Notes: a model not told the origin generated them from the sequence alone. Counted from the first letter of the stretch, positions 1-8,669 are shown. The stretch: DNA of 64,000 bases from Mesorhizobium onobrychidis (GCF_024707545.1 NZ_CP062229.1:4817501-4881500), one strand, 5' to 3'. Program-made: numbers and translations.

Positions 1-714
1 GAGGATGACCGGGGCTGCCTGCCATGCCGCTTTCAGATCCGCCGGCGGTTCGACATAGGCGAGCGCGGTGCGCCAGGTCTTCAGTTCGCCGTCCAGTTCC
101 GGAAACAGTTTCAGCACCCAGGCGCCGGCGGTGACGACGATGCGGTCGGCCTGCATCGTCTCGCCGCTTTCAAGCACGATGCGGCCGGCCTCGGCGTCGA
201 CTTCCGTCACCTTGCTGTTCTCGTAGACATTGGCGCCGTTAGCCCGCAGCCATTTGGCGAGACCGGCGGCGATCCTGCGGCAATGCAGCGCACCGCCATC
301 CGGTGAAAAATACGCGTAGCGGAAAGAGCCGGGCTCCAGGAACAGCCAGCGTCTAGCCGCGGCGTCCGGCTCGAACAGTTCGAATGGATAGTTTCCGGCT
401 TCCATGCCCTCGCGGTATTCCTCGGCTTCGTCTCCCGGCTCCCGCGAAATGCAGATGAAGCCGCGCCGGTCGAGATGGTTTTCGCCGAGATCGGCCCACA
501 TCTCGTCCCAGGCCTCATAGGCCTCGGTGATCAGCCGGCCATAGCCCGCCGCTGCACCATAGGCGCGGCGGATGATGCGGTGATGGTCGCCTGAGGCAGC
601 AAGCGGATTGGGAATCGACCCCTGCTCGACGATCGAGACCCGGTGCCCTGCCTTGACCAGCGACCAGGCCGTCGAAAGCCCTGCAATGCCTGCGCCAACC
701 ACGATCACATTCAT
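1..714 (-). CDS. FAD-dependent oxidoreductase (DAO family), 3' end outside window
   Basis: Reading leftward from an ATG at 714, 238 codons run open to the window edge, so the C-terminus is missing. The N-terminus MNVIVVGAGIAGLSTAWSL is a Rossmann GxGxxG dinucleotide-binding fold for FAD, followed by an acidic residue closing the second strand (HRVSIVEQ). The rest resembles the D-amino-acid oxidase/sarcosine oxidase group, which oxidises amines or N-methyl amino acids in the cytoplasm. A GGAAAG sequence lies about 10 bases upstream of the start. It diverges from the P450 at 873, with a short palindromic repeat between them. The substrate cannot be told from the sequence. Confidence 0.85.
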   Translation of the reverse strand, partial: MNVIVVGAGIAGLSTAWSLVKAGHRVSIVEQGSIPNPLAASGDHHRIIRRAYGAAAGYGRLITEAYEAWDEMWADLGENHLDRRGFICISREPGDEAEEYREGMEAGNYPFELFEPDAAARRWLFLEPGSFRYAYFSPDGGALHCRRIAAGLAKWLRANGANVYENSKVTEVDAEAGRIVLESGETMQADRIVVTAGAWVLKLFPELDGELKTWRTALAYVEPPADLKAAWQAAPVIL

Positions 715-761
715 CAAGTCAGTCTTTCCGCAGCCGCTTCGGCTGGCTCAACGCGCTTTTG

Positions 762-808
762 TGCATGTCGTTGTCCCAAAACCGATTCACACTTTTGGGC
801 GACACGCA
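762..808. repeat. 47-bp dispersed palindromic repeat, copy 1
   Basis: A 47-bp imperfect palindrome: TGCATGTCG at the left end pairs with CGACACGCA at the right end, and inner CAAAA/TTTTG tracts also pair. A close copy lies at 55841-55887. It sits between two divergent genes. Short intergenic palindromes of this kind are common in Rhizobiales genomes. Its function is unknown; it could form a hairpin in either transcript. Confidence 0.8.
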
Positions 809-872
809 TCAGATTGCCGGGCGCCAACATACGGTCTGGCATCAAGCTGGCAAGCCGCGTTAATTGTCTGGC

Positions 873-2126
873 ATGACCAAATTGATGCTGACCTATCTTG
901 CCTTCGATTCCTCGACCCGCCATGTGCGACTGGACCCGCACGTGCCGGCTTTCTTCCAGAACCCCTATGAGGCCTATGCCTTCATGCATGGCGCATCGAA
1001 TGTCTTCTTCTGGGAAGAGTTCGGCTTCTGGTGCTTCGGCGGCTTCGACGACGTTAGCCGGCTGCTGCGCGACCGCCGCTTCGGCCGCCAGAACCCGGCC
1101 GGCATCCCGGACAGAAGCGGCATCGGCCGGGATCGCACGCATCTCAACGCCTTCGACGGAATCGAGGCCAATTCGATGCTGGAGCTGGAACCGCCCGTTC
1201 ACACCAGGCTCAGAACGCTGGTCAACCGCGCCTTCGTCTCGCGCCAGGTCGAGCGGCTGCGTCCGCGCGTCGAGGCGCTGGCCAACGAGCTGATCGACCG
1301 TTTCGAAGCGGACCAGGTCGACCTGCTGCCGGCTTTCGCATCGCCTTTGCCGATCACCATCATTGCCGAAATGCTCGGCGTGCCGGTCGAGATGGGGCCG
1401 CAACTGCTCGACTGGTCGCATCAGATGGTTGCCATGTACATGCATGGCCGCACACGCGAAACGGAAGAGACAGCCAATCGCGCCGCGCGCGACTTTTCGG
1501 GGTTCCTGCGCGGCTATGTTGCCGAGCGGCGCAAAAACCCCGGCGACGATCTATTGTCGCTGCTGATCTCGGCGCAGGAGGACAACCAAAAACTCTCGGA
1601 GGTTGAACTAGTGTCCTCGGCTATCCTGCTGCTCAATGCCGGCCACGAGGCAACCGTCCATCAGACCGGCAATGCGGTTCGCGCGATCCTCGCGCAAGGC
1701 GGCGACCCGCGCCGCTTCTTCCCCTCGCCTCAAACGACAGCCGCCACAGTCGAGGAATGCCTGCGCTTCGACGCGCCGCTGCACATGTTTACGCGTTATG
1801 CCTATGAAGAGATCGAAGTCGGCTCCGGTGTCATCGTGCGGCCGGGCGAGACGATCGGCCTGCTGCTCGGCATGGCCAACCACGACCCGGCAGCGTTTGC
1901 CGAGCCCCTCGCCTTTCGGCCCGATCGTGCGGACCAGAAGAACGTCTCGTTCGGCGCCGGCATTCATTTCTGCATCGGCGCGCCGCTCGCCCGGCTCGAA
2001 TTGCAGGTGTCGCTGAAAACCTTGTTCGAGCGCCTACCCCAGCTCCATCTGGCCGAACAGCCGCGCTTCCGCGATACCTATCATTTCCACGGGCTGGAAA
2101 CGCTCGCCGTGCACACCGGACAATGA
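873..2126 (+). CDS. Cytochrome P450
   Basis: A 417-residue soluble bacterial P450, normal length for the family. The I-helix oxygen-activation motif AGHEAT lies at about residues 256-261, the K-helix ExxR is ECLR at 295-298, and the heme loop FGAGIHFCIG at 360-369 carries the axial cysteine (about Cys367). These predict a mono-oxygenase needing a redox partner; no ferredoxin or reductase gene lies nearby. An in-frame TTG at 864 could add three codons, but the ATG at 873 is the ordinary choice. The gene diverges from the FAD oxidoreductase and converges with the cupin gene, their stop codons abutting. Substrate unknown. Confidence 0.93.
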   Translation: MTKLMLTYLAFDSSTRHVRLDPHVPAFFQNPYEAYAFMHGASNVFFWEEFGFWCFGGFDDVSRLLRDRRFGRQNPAGIPDRSGIGRDRTHLNAFDGIEANSMLELEPPVHTRLRTLVNRAFVSRQVERLRPRVEALANELIDRFEADQVDLLPAFASPLPITIIAEMLGVPVEMGPQLLDWSHQMVAMYMHGRTRETEETANRAARDFSGFLRGYVAERRKNPGDDLLSLLISAQEDNQKLSEVELVSSAILLLNAGHEATVHQTGNAVRAILAQGGDPRRFFPSPQTTAATVEECLRFDAPLHMFTRYAYEEIEVGSGVIVRPGETIGLLLGMANHDPAAFAEPLAFRPDRADQKNVSFGAGIHFCIGAPLARLELQVSLKTLFERLPQLHLAEQPRFRDTYHFHGLETLAVHTGQ

Positions 2127-2140
2127 TCAAAGCTTGATCA
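2124..2140. other. 17-bp palindrome at convergent stop codons
   Basis: TGATCAA, three bases, then TTGATCA forms a near-perfect palindrome made of the two abutting stop codons of the P450 and cupin genes and the bases around them. It has no T-run, so it is not a standard terminator. It could be a weak bidirectional hairpin or chance. Confidence 0.35.
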
Positions 2141-2477
2141 CATACTCCTTGCGAGTCGTTTCAAGCACTTCCCAGCTGCCCTTAAACCCCGGCCTGAGCA
2201 CGAAACTGTCGCCGGCCCTGACGGTGCGCGCCTCGCCGGCGTCCTCTGATATCACCGAGACGCCCGACAGGATGTGGCAGAACTCCCACTCGTCATACTC
2301 GATGCGCCATTTGCCCGGCGTCGCCTCCCAGATGCCGGCATAGAGCCCGCCGTCGCGTTCCTCGACATTCCAGGTGCGGAACTTTGGATCGCCTGAAATC
2401 AGCCGATCCAGCGCCGGCGCGCCAGGTTCCGGCTCGACGCTTTCAATATCGACGGAGAGAAATTTCGGCGCGGTCAT
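2127..2477 (-). CDS. Small cupin-domain protein (DUF861/cupin_3 type)
   Basis: A 116-residue single-domain cupin. The central block (GLYAGIWEATPGKWRI, then EFCHILSGVSVI and RAGDSFVLRPGF) matches the small beta-barrel cupins of the EutQ/DUF861 group, whose members bind metals or small ligands. An in-frame ATG lies 15 bases upstream, but AAGGAG at 2483-2488 is ideally spaced for the ATG at 2477, which was chosen. It lies 21 bases downstream of metY on the same strand and may be co-transcribed with it. The specific role cannot be told from the sequence. Confidence 0.8.
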   Translation of the reverse strand: MTAPKFLSVDIESVEPEPGAPALDRLISGDPKFRTWNVEERDGGLYAGIWEATPGKWRIEYDEWEFCHILSGVSVISEDAGEARTVRAGDSFVLRPGFKGSWEVLETTRKEYVIKL

Positions 2478-2498
2478 GGAAACTCCTTCCATCGGGGA

Positions 2499-3779
2499 TC
2501 AAACCTTGGCGAGAGCCTGTTCCAGATCGGCGACGATGTCGTTGACATCCTCGATGCCGACCGAGAGCCTGACCGTATCCGGCCCAGCGCCGGCGGCGAC
2601 CTTCTGTTCGTCGGACAGTTGCCGGTGCGTGGTTGATGCCGGATGGATGACCAGCGACTTGGTGTCGCCGACATTGGCAAGGTGCGAGAACAGTTCGAGC
2701 GCCTCGACGAATTTGATGCCCGCCGCATAGCCGCCCTTCAGGCCGAAGGTGAACACCGCACCGGCGCCAAGCGGCGAATATTTTTTCTGCAGCGCGTTGT
2801 TGTTGTCGCTGGGCAGGCCGGGATAGGACACCCAGACGATCTTTGGGTGGTTGGACAGCCAGCCGGCGACGGTGACCGCATTATCGCAATGGCGCTGCAT
2901 CCTGAGCGGCAGGGTTTCCAGCCCGGTCAGAATCAGGAATGCATTGAAGGGCGAGATCGCCGGGCCCATGTCGCGCAGGCCAAGCACGCGCGCGGCAATG
3001 GCGAAAGCGAAATTGCCGAAGGTCTCGTGCAGGACGAGGCCGCCATATTCGGGGCGCGGCTCCGACAGCATCGGATATTTGCCGGATTTCGACCAGTCGA
3101 AGGTACCGCCGTCGACAATGGCGCCGCCGATCGAATTGCCATGGCCGCCGATGAACTTGGTCAGCGAATGCACGACAATGTCGGCGCCATGCTCGATCGG
3201 GCGCACCAGATAGGGCGAGGCCAGCGTGTTGTCGACGATCAGCGGCAGGCCGTGTTTCCGGGCGATGTCGCCGATCTTCTCGATGTCGACGAAGACGCCG
3301 CCCGGATTGGCTAGGCTCTCGATGAAGATCGCCTTGGTCTTTTCGTCGATCTGGCTTTCGAAGGTCGAGATGTCATTGGTGTCGGCCCAGCGTACCTGCC
3401 AGCCGAAATTCTTGAAGGCGTGGCCGAACTGGTTGATCGAGCCGCCGTAAAGCCTTGTCGCCGCGACGAAATTGTCGCCGGGCTGCATCAGATTATGGAA
3501 GACGAGCACCTGCGCGGCATGGCCCGACGCCACCGCCAGCCCCGCCGTGCCGCCTTCGAGCGCCGCGATACGCTCTTCCAGCACCGCCTGCGTCGGGTTC
3601 ATGATCCGGGTATAGATGTTGCCGAAGGCTTTTAGCCCGAACAGCGAGGCAGCATGATCGGCGTCATCGAAGACAAAGGAAGTCGTCTGGTAGATCGGCG
3701 TGGCACGCGCGCCGGTCGCCGGATCGGGCTTGGCACCCGCATGGACGGCGAGCGTGTTGAAACCGGGCGTGCGGGTCAT
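2499..3779 (-). CDS. metY: O-acetylhomoserine sulfhydrylase
   Basis: A 426-residue PLP enzyme of the Cys/Met metabolism family, normal length for O-acetylhomoserine (thiol)-lyase, which makes homocysteine from O-acetylhomoserine and sulfide in the cytoplasm. The N-terminus FNTLAVHAGAKPDPATGA and the YQTTSFVFDD segment are typical of the family. The PLP lysine is in VVHSLTKFIGGHG. The reading frame extends far upstream, but GGGAGG just before the ATG at 3779 fixes the start. A hairpin with a T-run (3806-3836) separates it from the upstream CoA-binding gene. Cystathionine gamma-synthase or another family lyase is a less likely alternative. Confidence 0.93.
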   Translation of the reverse strand: MTRTPGFNTLAVHAGAKPDPATGARATPIYQTTSFVFDDADHAASLFGLKAFGNIYTRIMNPTQAVLEERIAALEGGTAGLAVASGHAAQVLVFHNLMQPGDNFVAATRLYGGSINQFGHAFKNFGWQVRWADTNDISTFESQIDEKTKAIFIESLANPGGVFVDIEKIGDIARKHGLPLIVDNTLASPYLVRPIEHGADIVVHSLTKFIGGHGNSIGGAIVDGGTFDWSKSGKYPMLSEPRPEYGGLVLHETFGNFAFAIAARVLGLRDMGPAISPFNAFLILTGLETLPLRMQRHCDNAVTVAGWLSNHPKIVWVSYPGLPSDNNNALQKKYSPLGAGAVFTFGLKGGYAAGIKFVEALELFSHLANVGDTKSLVIHPASTTHRQLSDEQKVAAGAGPDTVRLSVGIEDVNDIVADLEQALAKV

Positions 3780-3805
3780 CGAATACCTCCCTTTTGAACC
3801 GTCTG

Positions 3806-3836
3806 AAAAACGCCGGGCATTCTTGGCCAAGCCCGG
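3806..3836 (-). terminator. Hairpin plus T-run between CoA-binding gene and metY
   Basis: On the minus strand CCGGGC and GCCCGG pair around a 12-base loop and are followed by CG and five Ts. This fits intrinsic termination after the CoA-binding gene. Because it lies about 27 bases before the metY start, it could also be the terminator arm of a metY leader. Confidence 0.6.
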
Positions 3837-3926
3837 TCGCGAATGCAAAGGAGAAAATGCCCTTCGATGCACGTTCTGTGATCGAGGCACGAGAAAATGT
3901 TCCGATTGGCGGAATATTTCTTTGGC

Positions 3927-4448
3927 CTACTTCTGGCGGACGCCAAAACTCTGGAATCCCGGCCGCATCAGCGGCTTCTTCGACGACAGCACGCCTGAGT
4001 TGACGCCGGTCCAGCCGATTTCGCCCGACAGCTTGCCATACTCGATCTTGGGGCAGCGGTTCATCACCACCTTGATGCCGGCGGCCTCGGCGCGCGCCGC
4101 CGCCTCGTCGTGGCGTACGCCAAGCTGCATCCAGATGACTTTCGGCAACGGATCGAGTCGCAAGACCTCGTCGACGACGCCCGGCACTGCCGCGGAGCCG
4201 CGAAACACGTCGACCATGTCGATCGGCTCGGGAACATCGGCGAGCCTGGCATAGGTCATCCGGCCAAGGATTTCCTTGCCGGCCTGGCCGGGGTTGATCG
4301 GGAATACCGAAAACCCCTTGCCCAGCAGGTATTTCAGCACGAAGTAGCTCGGCCGCACATCGTTGGCGGACGCGCCGACCATGGCGATGGTCTTCACCGA
4401 ATTGAGAATGCCGGCGATATAGGCATTGTCGTAGGCGTCGTGGTTCAT
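3927..4448 (-). CDS. CoA-binding protein (YccU-like)
   Basis: A 173-residue protein with a CoA-binding Rossmann fold. KTIAMVGASANDVRPSYFV near residues 19-37 is the nucleotide-binding loop, FSVFPINPGQAGKEILG follows, and the C-terminal VVMNRCPKIEY is typical of the YccU/COG1832 group. Members bind CoA in the cytoplasm; their roles are poorly defined. Its ATG overlaps the stop of the short decayed reading frame upstream (ATGA), and a terminator-like hairpin follows the gene. Confidence 0.85.
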   Translation of the reverse strand: MNHDAYDNAYIAGILNSVKTIAMVGASANDVRPSYFVLKYLLGKGFSVFPINPGQAGKEILGRMTYARLADVPEPIDMVDVFRGSAAVPGVVDEVLRLDPLPKVIWMQLGVRHDEAAARAEAAGIKVVMNRCPKIEYGKLSGEIGWTGVNSGVLSSKKPLMRPGFQSFGVRQK

Positions 4449-4564
4449 GCCTCGTCCTCATACAGAGCTTCGGCGAGAAAACCATCCGGGTCGTTGCAGA
4501 AACTGCGCCAATCTGCGACCCGCGCTGGCTCGATCAGGATGCGCTTGAGATAGGGCGCCTTCAG
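4445..4564 (-). pseudogene. Possible remnant of a COG3910-type AAA ATPase
   Basis: A 39-codon stretch directly after an in-frame stop codon, with no good start, reads KAPYLKRILIEPARVADW and then FCNDPDGFLAEALYEDE. The first half resembles the N-terminus and the second half the extreme C-terminus of small AAA ATPases of the COG3910 type, as if the centre had been deleted. Its stop overlaps the ATG of the CoA-binding gene. The family assignment is from memory of the motif and is tentative. Confidence 0.35.
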
Positions 4565-4603
4565 TCACGTCAGTTGCTTGCGATATGCCATATGGCAGTG
4601 GTA

Positions 4604-5026
4604 TCAGCCCGGCAGCGAGATGCTGCCGTCTTCCGCGATCGGAAAAGCCGGATTGTGCGCCACTTCCCAGACATGCCCTTCCGTGTCGGCGAAATAACCG
4701 TACCAGCCGCCCCAGAAGGCGCGGCCGGCCGGCTTGACGATACGACCGCCGGCCTTCTCGGCCATCGCAAGCACGTGATCGACTTCCGTGTCGGAGCGGG
4801 TGTTGTAGGCGAGGTAAATCGCCGACGGCGCCGTGCCGAAGGTGATGCCTGAATCCGCTTCGGCGCTTTCGCGCGGAAACAGCCCGAGAATGACGCAGCC
4901 CATCTGGAAGAAGGCGACGCCGTCGGTGATCCCGGCATGGCGGGTCAGGCCCATCGCCTCGTAGAAGCGCGTGGCGCGCTCGAGATCGTCGACGGCGATG
5001 GTGATGATGGAGATGCGGGGTTCCAT
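4604..5026 (-). CDS. VOC (glyoxalase/bleomycin-resistance) family protein
   Basis: A 140-residue protein with the two beta-alpha-beta-beta-beta modules of the vicinal oxygen chelate fold. The first opens with ISIITIAVDDLERATRFYEAMGL; the second ends in FWGGWYGYFADTEGHVWEVAHNP, which carries the usual metal-ligand glutamate region. VOC proteins include lyases, dioxygenases and resistance proteins; the substrate is unknown. The ATG at 5026 falls two bases after the stop of the enoyl-CoA hydratase gene, so the two are probably translationally coupled. An in-frame ATG at 5044, inside the hydratase gene, is the alternative. Confidence 0.85.
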   Translation of the reverse strand: MEPRISIITIAVDDLERATRFYEAMGLTRHAGITDGVAFFQMGCVILGLFPRESAEADSGITFGTAPSAIYLAYNTRSDTEVDHVLAMAEKAGGRIVKPAGRAFWGGWYGYFADTEGHVWEVAHNPAFPIAEDGSISLPG

Positions 5027-5028
5027 AT

Positions 5029-5850
5029 CTATTCGTCCGTCCATTCCGGCTTGCGCTTACCGATGAAGGCGCCGATGCCCTCTTCCGCGTCGCGCGCCAG
5101 CATGTTGTCGACCATGACCCGGCCAGTGTAGGCATAGGCCTCGGCCAGCCCCATCTCGGCCTGCGCGTAGAAAGCTTCCTTGCCGGTCTTCACGACCAAA
5201 GACGATTTGGCAGCAATGGTTTGCGCGTATTTGGTGACAATCTGATTCAGATATTCGCGCGGCACGACGCGATTGACCAGGCCGAATTCCTTGGCGGTCG
5301 CCGCATCGATCGTCTCGCCGGTCAAAAGCATCTCCATCGCGTGCTTGCGCGAGACGTTGCGCGACAGCGCCACCATCGGCGTCGAGCAGAACAGACCGAT
5401 GTTGACGCCGGGCGTGCAGAAGGTCGCCTCGTGCGAGGCAATCGCCAGATCGCAGCTCGCCACCAGTTGCGCCCCGGCCGCCGTCGCCAGACCATCGACC
5501 TCGGCGATCACCGGCCTGGGATGGCGCACGATCGCCTGCATCAGTGCCGCGCAAGCGGAAAACGTCTCCTCGAAGAATGCCTTGCCACGATCGGCGTCGG
5601 CGCGGCGCGCGGTCATTTCCTTGAGGTCGTGTCCGGCGCAGAACACCTTTCCGGTCGCCGCCAGGATGATGACGCGGACGGATCTGTCTGGTTTCGCGCG
5701 GTCGAGCTCCGCCGTCAGCGCCGCCATCACCGCCAGCGACAGGGCATTGGCCGGCGGATTGGCGAGCGTGAGGCGGAGCACGCCCTTGTCCAGCCTCGCC
5801 ACAACAGGACCTTCGGCAACAGCCGGCTTGATGGCGACGATTTCAGCCAT
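5029..5850 (-). CDS. Enoyl-CoA hydratase/isomerase family protein
   Basis: A 273-residue crotonase-fold protein. The oxyanion-hole segment is KVFCAGHDLKEM and the second conserved block is VDGLATAAGAQLVASCDLAIAS. It most resembles the ECHDC3-like branch, in which the two catalytic glutamates of classical hydratases are not both obvious, so the reaction on acyl-CoA is uncertain. The frame extends upstream, but GGAG shortly before the ATG at 5850 supports this start. It heads a two-gene unit with the VOC gene and diverges from the thioesterase at 6028. Confidence 0.88.
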   Translation of the reverse strand: MAEIVAIKPAVAEGPVVARLDKGVLRLTLANPPANALSLAVMAALTAELDRAKPDRSVRVIILAATGKVFCAGHDLKEMTARRADADRGKAFFEETFSACAALMQAIVRHPRPVIAEVDGLATAAGAQLVASCDLAIASHEATFCTPGVNIGLFCSTPMVALSRNVSRKHAMEMLLTGETIDAATAKEFGLVNRVVPREYLNQIVTKYAQTIAAKSSLVVKTGKEAFYAQAEMGLAEAYAYTGRVMVDNMLARDAEEGIGAFIGKRKPEWTDE

Positions 5851-6027
5851 GTCTCCAACCTCTTCATTGGCCAGCGGCATCGGATTCGCCGGCCATGGAA
5901 CAAAAGAACTAGCACGCTGCCGATTGAAGAACAGCCTTGAGACGTGTTTTCTCGGCAGCGCGGCCTTAGCCAAGTGGCCTCGCCTTGAGACCGCCGGCCC
6001 CCACGGCGCCGTATATAGGAACCGCCT

Positions 6028-6492
6028 ATGCCCGCCCAAAACAATCTCAAGCCGGTGCTGACCGCAGCACAAGTCAATGCGCTGATGGAAACGGTCTACC
6101 CGCAGCTCAACGACCAGTTCACCTTCTACGAGGCGATCGACGTGTTTCCGGGCGGCTGCACGGTGCGCCTGAATGCCGACGAGCGGCATTTGCGCCCCGG
6201 CGGAACCGTGTCGGGCCCGTCGCTGTTCACGCTGGCCGACATTGGCGGCTATGTCTGCGTGCTTTCGCATGCCGGGCCGGATGCGCTTTCGGTCACCACC
6301 AATCTCAACATCAATTTCGTCCGCAAAGCCGAGGCCGGACCGATCGACGGCCATTGCCGGATCCTGAAGCTGGGCAAGAGCCTGATGGTGTTCGAAATCG
6401 ACATCGTCGCCGGACCGGGCGGACACACGGTAGCGCACGCCACGGGAACCTATTCGATCCCGCCGAAGCGGTTTGATGATGTGGTAAAATAA
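6028..6492 (+). CDS. PaaI-family hotdog thioesterase
   Basis: A 154-residue single hotdog-fold protein. The central helix region HLRPGGTVSGPSLFTLADI and the strand LSVTTNLNINFVRKA are typical of the PaaI/YdiI acyl-CoA thioesterases, which hydrolyse acyl- or aryl-CoA esters in the cytoplasm. It is divergent from the enoyl-CoA hydratase gene, so both may act on acyl-CoA compounds; that link is inference. No strong ribosome-binding site is seen before the ATG. Confidence 0.87.
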   Translation: MPAQNNLKPVLTAAQVNALMETVYPQLNDQFTFYEAIDVFPGGCTVRLNADERHLRPGGTVSGPSLFTLADIGGYVCVLSHAGPDALSVTTNLNINFVRKAEAGPIDGHCRILKLGKSLMVFEIDIVAGPGGHTVAHATGTYSIPPKRFDDVVK

Positions 6493-6554
6493 TACCTTTC
6501 GCTCAAACCTTTGTTTTTACTGTGTTTTGCCTGCCTTGTTGGTTTTCACCAGCC

Positions 6555-6583
6555 TTGACGCGATAACCGCCCTCACCTATAAG
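6555..6583 (+). promoter_or_regulatory. Putative sigma-70 promoter for rplM-rpsI
   Basis: TTGACG at 6555-6560, a 17-base spacer, and TATAAG at 6578-6583 make a strong housekeeping promoter, placing the start of transcription near 6590 and leaving a leader of about 130 bases before rplM. A GC-rich inverted repeat followed by TTTT (about 6597-6625) lies early in that leader and could be a regulatory hairpin. Confidence 0.6.
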
Positions 6584-6723
6584 CCCTCACAGAACAGCGG
6601 CCCGCAAAGGCCGCCGTTTTGTTATTGGCGGCGGGCGAGCGCTCTGCGTCATTCCAAGCAACAAGAAACGCCTTCCCTTGTCGATCGTGAATGGGGGAAG
6701 GTCCGAACCGAAAGCAACAATCC

Positions 6724-7188
6724 ATGGCAACCTTCTCGCAGAAGCCTGCGGATGTGGTGAAGAAGTGGGTGCTGATCGACGCCGAGGGTCTCGTCGTCGG
6801 CCGTCTCGCCACTGTCATCGCCAATCATCTTCGCGGCAAGCACAAGCCCACTTTCACCCCGCATGTCGACGACGGCGACAATGTCATCGTCATCAATGCC
6901 GACAAGGTGGTGTTCACCGGCAAGAAATTCACCGACAAGGTCTATTACTGGCACACCGGCCACCCCGGCGGCATCAAGGAGCGCACCGCGCGCCAGCTGC
7001 TCGAGGGCCGTTTCCCCGAGCGTGTCGTCGAGAAGGCCGTCGAACGCATGATCCCGCGTGGCCCGCTCGGCCGTCGCCAGATGAAGAATCTCCGCGTCTA
7101 TGCAGGCACGGAACATCCGCATGTCGCCCAGCAGCCCGTCACGCTCGACGTGGCCAAGCTGAACGCCAAGAACAAGAAGGTTTCGTAA
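6724..7188 (+). CDS. rplM: 50S ribosomal protein L13
   Basis: A 154-residue uL13, normal length for alphaproteobacteria. Recognisable parts are [19 protein letters not shown] at the N-terminus, the [18 protein letters not shown] strand region, and [20 protein letters not shown]. It assembles early onto 23S rRNA. An in-frame ATG 33 bases upstream would add a non-family extension; the start at MATFSQK matches the family. rpsI follows after one base, the universal L13-S9 operon. Confidence 0.98.
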   Translation: MATFSQKPADVVKKWVLIDAEGLVVGRLATVIANHLRGKHKPTFTPHVDDGDNVIVINADKVVFTGKKFTDKVYYWHTGHPGGIKERTARQLLEGRFPERVVEKAVERMIPRGPLGRRQMKNLRVYAGTEHPHVAQQPVTLDVAKLNAKNKKVS

Positions 7189-7189
7189 A

Positions 7190-7672
7190 ATGGCTGAGCT
7201 TTCCTCGCTCGCAGAACTCGGAACTGCCACCGGCAACACCAACACGCAGCCGGCGGCACCCGTCCATGTCCAGAAGCTCGACAAGTCGGGCCGCGCCTAT
7301 GCCACCGGCAAGCGCAAGAACGCCATCGCGCGTGTCTGGGTGAAGCCCGGCTCCGGTAAGATCGTCGTCAACGACAAGGTGTTCGCCGAATATTTCGCGC
7401 GCCCGGTCCTGCAGATGATCCTCAACCAGCCGATCATCGCCGCCAACCGCGCCGGCCAGTACGACATCGTCGCCACGGTCATCGGCGGCGGCCTTTCCGG
7501 CCAGGCCGGTGCGGTGCGTCACGGCATCTCCAAGGCGCTGACCTATTACGAGCCGGCGCTGCGCGCCGTGCTCAAAAAGGGCGGCTTCCTGACCCGCGAC
7601 AGCCGCGTCGTTGAGCGCAAGAAGTACGGCAAGGCGAAGGCCCGCCGCAGCTTCCAGTTCTCGAAGCGCTAA
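7190..7672 (+). CDS. rpsI: 30S ribosomal protein S9
   Basis: A 160-residue uS9 with the alphaproteobacterial N-terminal extension (about 30 residues) before the core, which begins [21 protein letters not shown]. The C-terminal [17 protein letters not shown] is the conserved basic tail that reaches the P-site tRNA. It follows rplM by one base and ends before a strong intrinsic terminator. Confidence 0.98.
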   Translation: MAELSSLAELGTATGNTNTQPAAPVHVQKLDKSGRAYATGKRKNAIARVWVKPGSGKIVVNDKVFAEYFARPVLQMILNQPIIAANRAGQYDIVATVIGGGLSGQAGAVRHGISKALTYYEPALRAVLKKGGFLTRDSRVVERKKYGKAKARRSFQFSKR

Positions 7673-7696
7673 GCACTGCGCAGCTTCAGACATTCG

Positions 7697-7722
7697 AAAA
7701 GGCCGCCTCCGGGCGGCCTTTT
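7697..7722 (+). terminator. Intrinsic terminator after rpsI
   Basis: AAAAGGCCGCC at 7697-7707 pairs with GGCGGCCTTTT at 7712-7722 around a four-base loop, and the T-tract continues downstream. It lies 25 bases after the rpsI stop and, being symmetrical, could also stop transcripts of the LysR gene arriving from the right. Confidence 0.92.
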
Positions 7723-7751
7723 CTTTTGGTGATTACTAACCTGGCCCAAAT

Positions 7752-8669
7752 TCAAGACCGATCGGCCGGTACTTTGATGAAGTCGATAAACGCCCGCAGC
7801 GGCGCCGGCACGAGACGCCGGCCGGGATAATAGAGGAACGGCCCGGGGAAGCTCTGCCACCAAGGTTCGAGGACGGGTTCGAGCGCACCGCTCTCAAAGT
7901 AAGGGCGCAGCCAGTCCTCGAACAGGCTGACAATGCCGGTACCGGCGATAGCGGCATCGACGGCGAGATCGGCCGCTCCGCCCAGGGTCACGAGAAGCGG
8001 CCCCGTCGGATCGACCCGCACCACCTCGCCGGCACGCTCGAATTCCCACGGCGGCATCGCACCACTGGCGAAGCGGCCGCGCAGGCAGGCGTGACCGAGA
8101 AGGTCGCGCGGGTGTTCCGGCCGACCATGGCGGTCAAGGTAGGCAGGGCTGGCGGCGGTGGCAAAGCGCTGCAGGCGCGGTCCGATCGGCACCGCGATCA
8201 TGTCCTGTTCCAGTCGCTCGTCGTAACGGATCCCGGCATCGCAGCCTGCCGCCAGTACGTCGACAAAGCTCTCCTCGGCGATCACCTCCAGCCGGATGCC
8301 GGGATAGGCAGCGAGAAACCCCGGGACGATGCTGGGCAGCACCAGCCGCGCCGCGCTGACCGGCACATTGAGGCGCAGCGTACCTGCCGGCCGGTCACGA
8401 AAACCGTTCACCACGTCAAGTGCTGCCTCGACCTCGTTCAGGGCCGGGCCGAGCCGCGCCAGCAAGCCGACACCCGCGTCGGTCAGCGCGACGCTGCGTG
8501 TCGTGCGATTGAACAGCCGGACGCCGAGTTGAGTCTCCAGCCGGCGCACCGCCTCGCTCAGACCCGACGCGCTGCCGCCGCTTGCACGAGCGCCCTCGCG
8601 AAAACCGCCGGCGCGCGCCACCGCCAGGAAGGCATTCAGATCACCAAGTTCGACATTCACTGTTCGCAA
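7752..8669 (-). CDS. LysR-family transcriptional regulator
   Basis: A 305-residue LysR regulator of normal length. The N-terminal winged helix-turn-helix covers about residues 5-65 (LNAFLAVARAGGFREGA, then VRRLETQLGVRLFNRTTRSV), followed by the periplasmic-binding-like effector domain. It resembles the AaeR/DmlR-like branch. It is divergent from the aldo/keto reductase at 8756, with 86 bases between the starts, so it probably controls that gene and itself. The effector is unknown. Confidence 0.93.
   Translation of the reverse strand: MRTVNVELGDLNAFLAVARAGGFREGARASGGSASGLSEAVRRLETQLGVRLFNRTTRSVALTDAGVGLLARLGPALNEVEAALDVVNGFRDRPAGTLRLNVPVSAARLVLPSIVPGFLAAYPGIRLEVIAEESFVDVLAAGCDAGIRYDERLEQDMIAVPIGPRLQRFATAASPAYLDRHGRPEHPRDLLGHACLRGRFASGAMPPWEFERAGEVVRVDPTGPLLVTLGGAADLAVDAAIAGTGIVSLFEDWLRPYFESGALEPVLEPWWQSFPGPFLYYPGRRLVPAPLRAFIDFIKVPADRS

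Noticed and set aside
3780..3926. SAM-II riboswitch before metY
   Set aside because: The conserved stem and pseudoknot sequences were not found.
5851..6438. N-terminal extension of the enoyl-CoA hydratase frame
   Set aside because: It would overlap the thioesterase gene on the other strand; the internal ATG has a ribosome-binding site and matches homologs.
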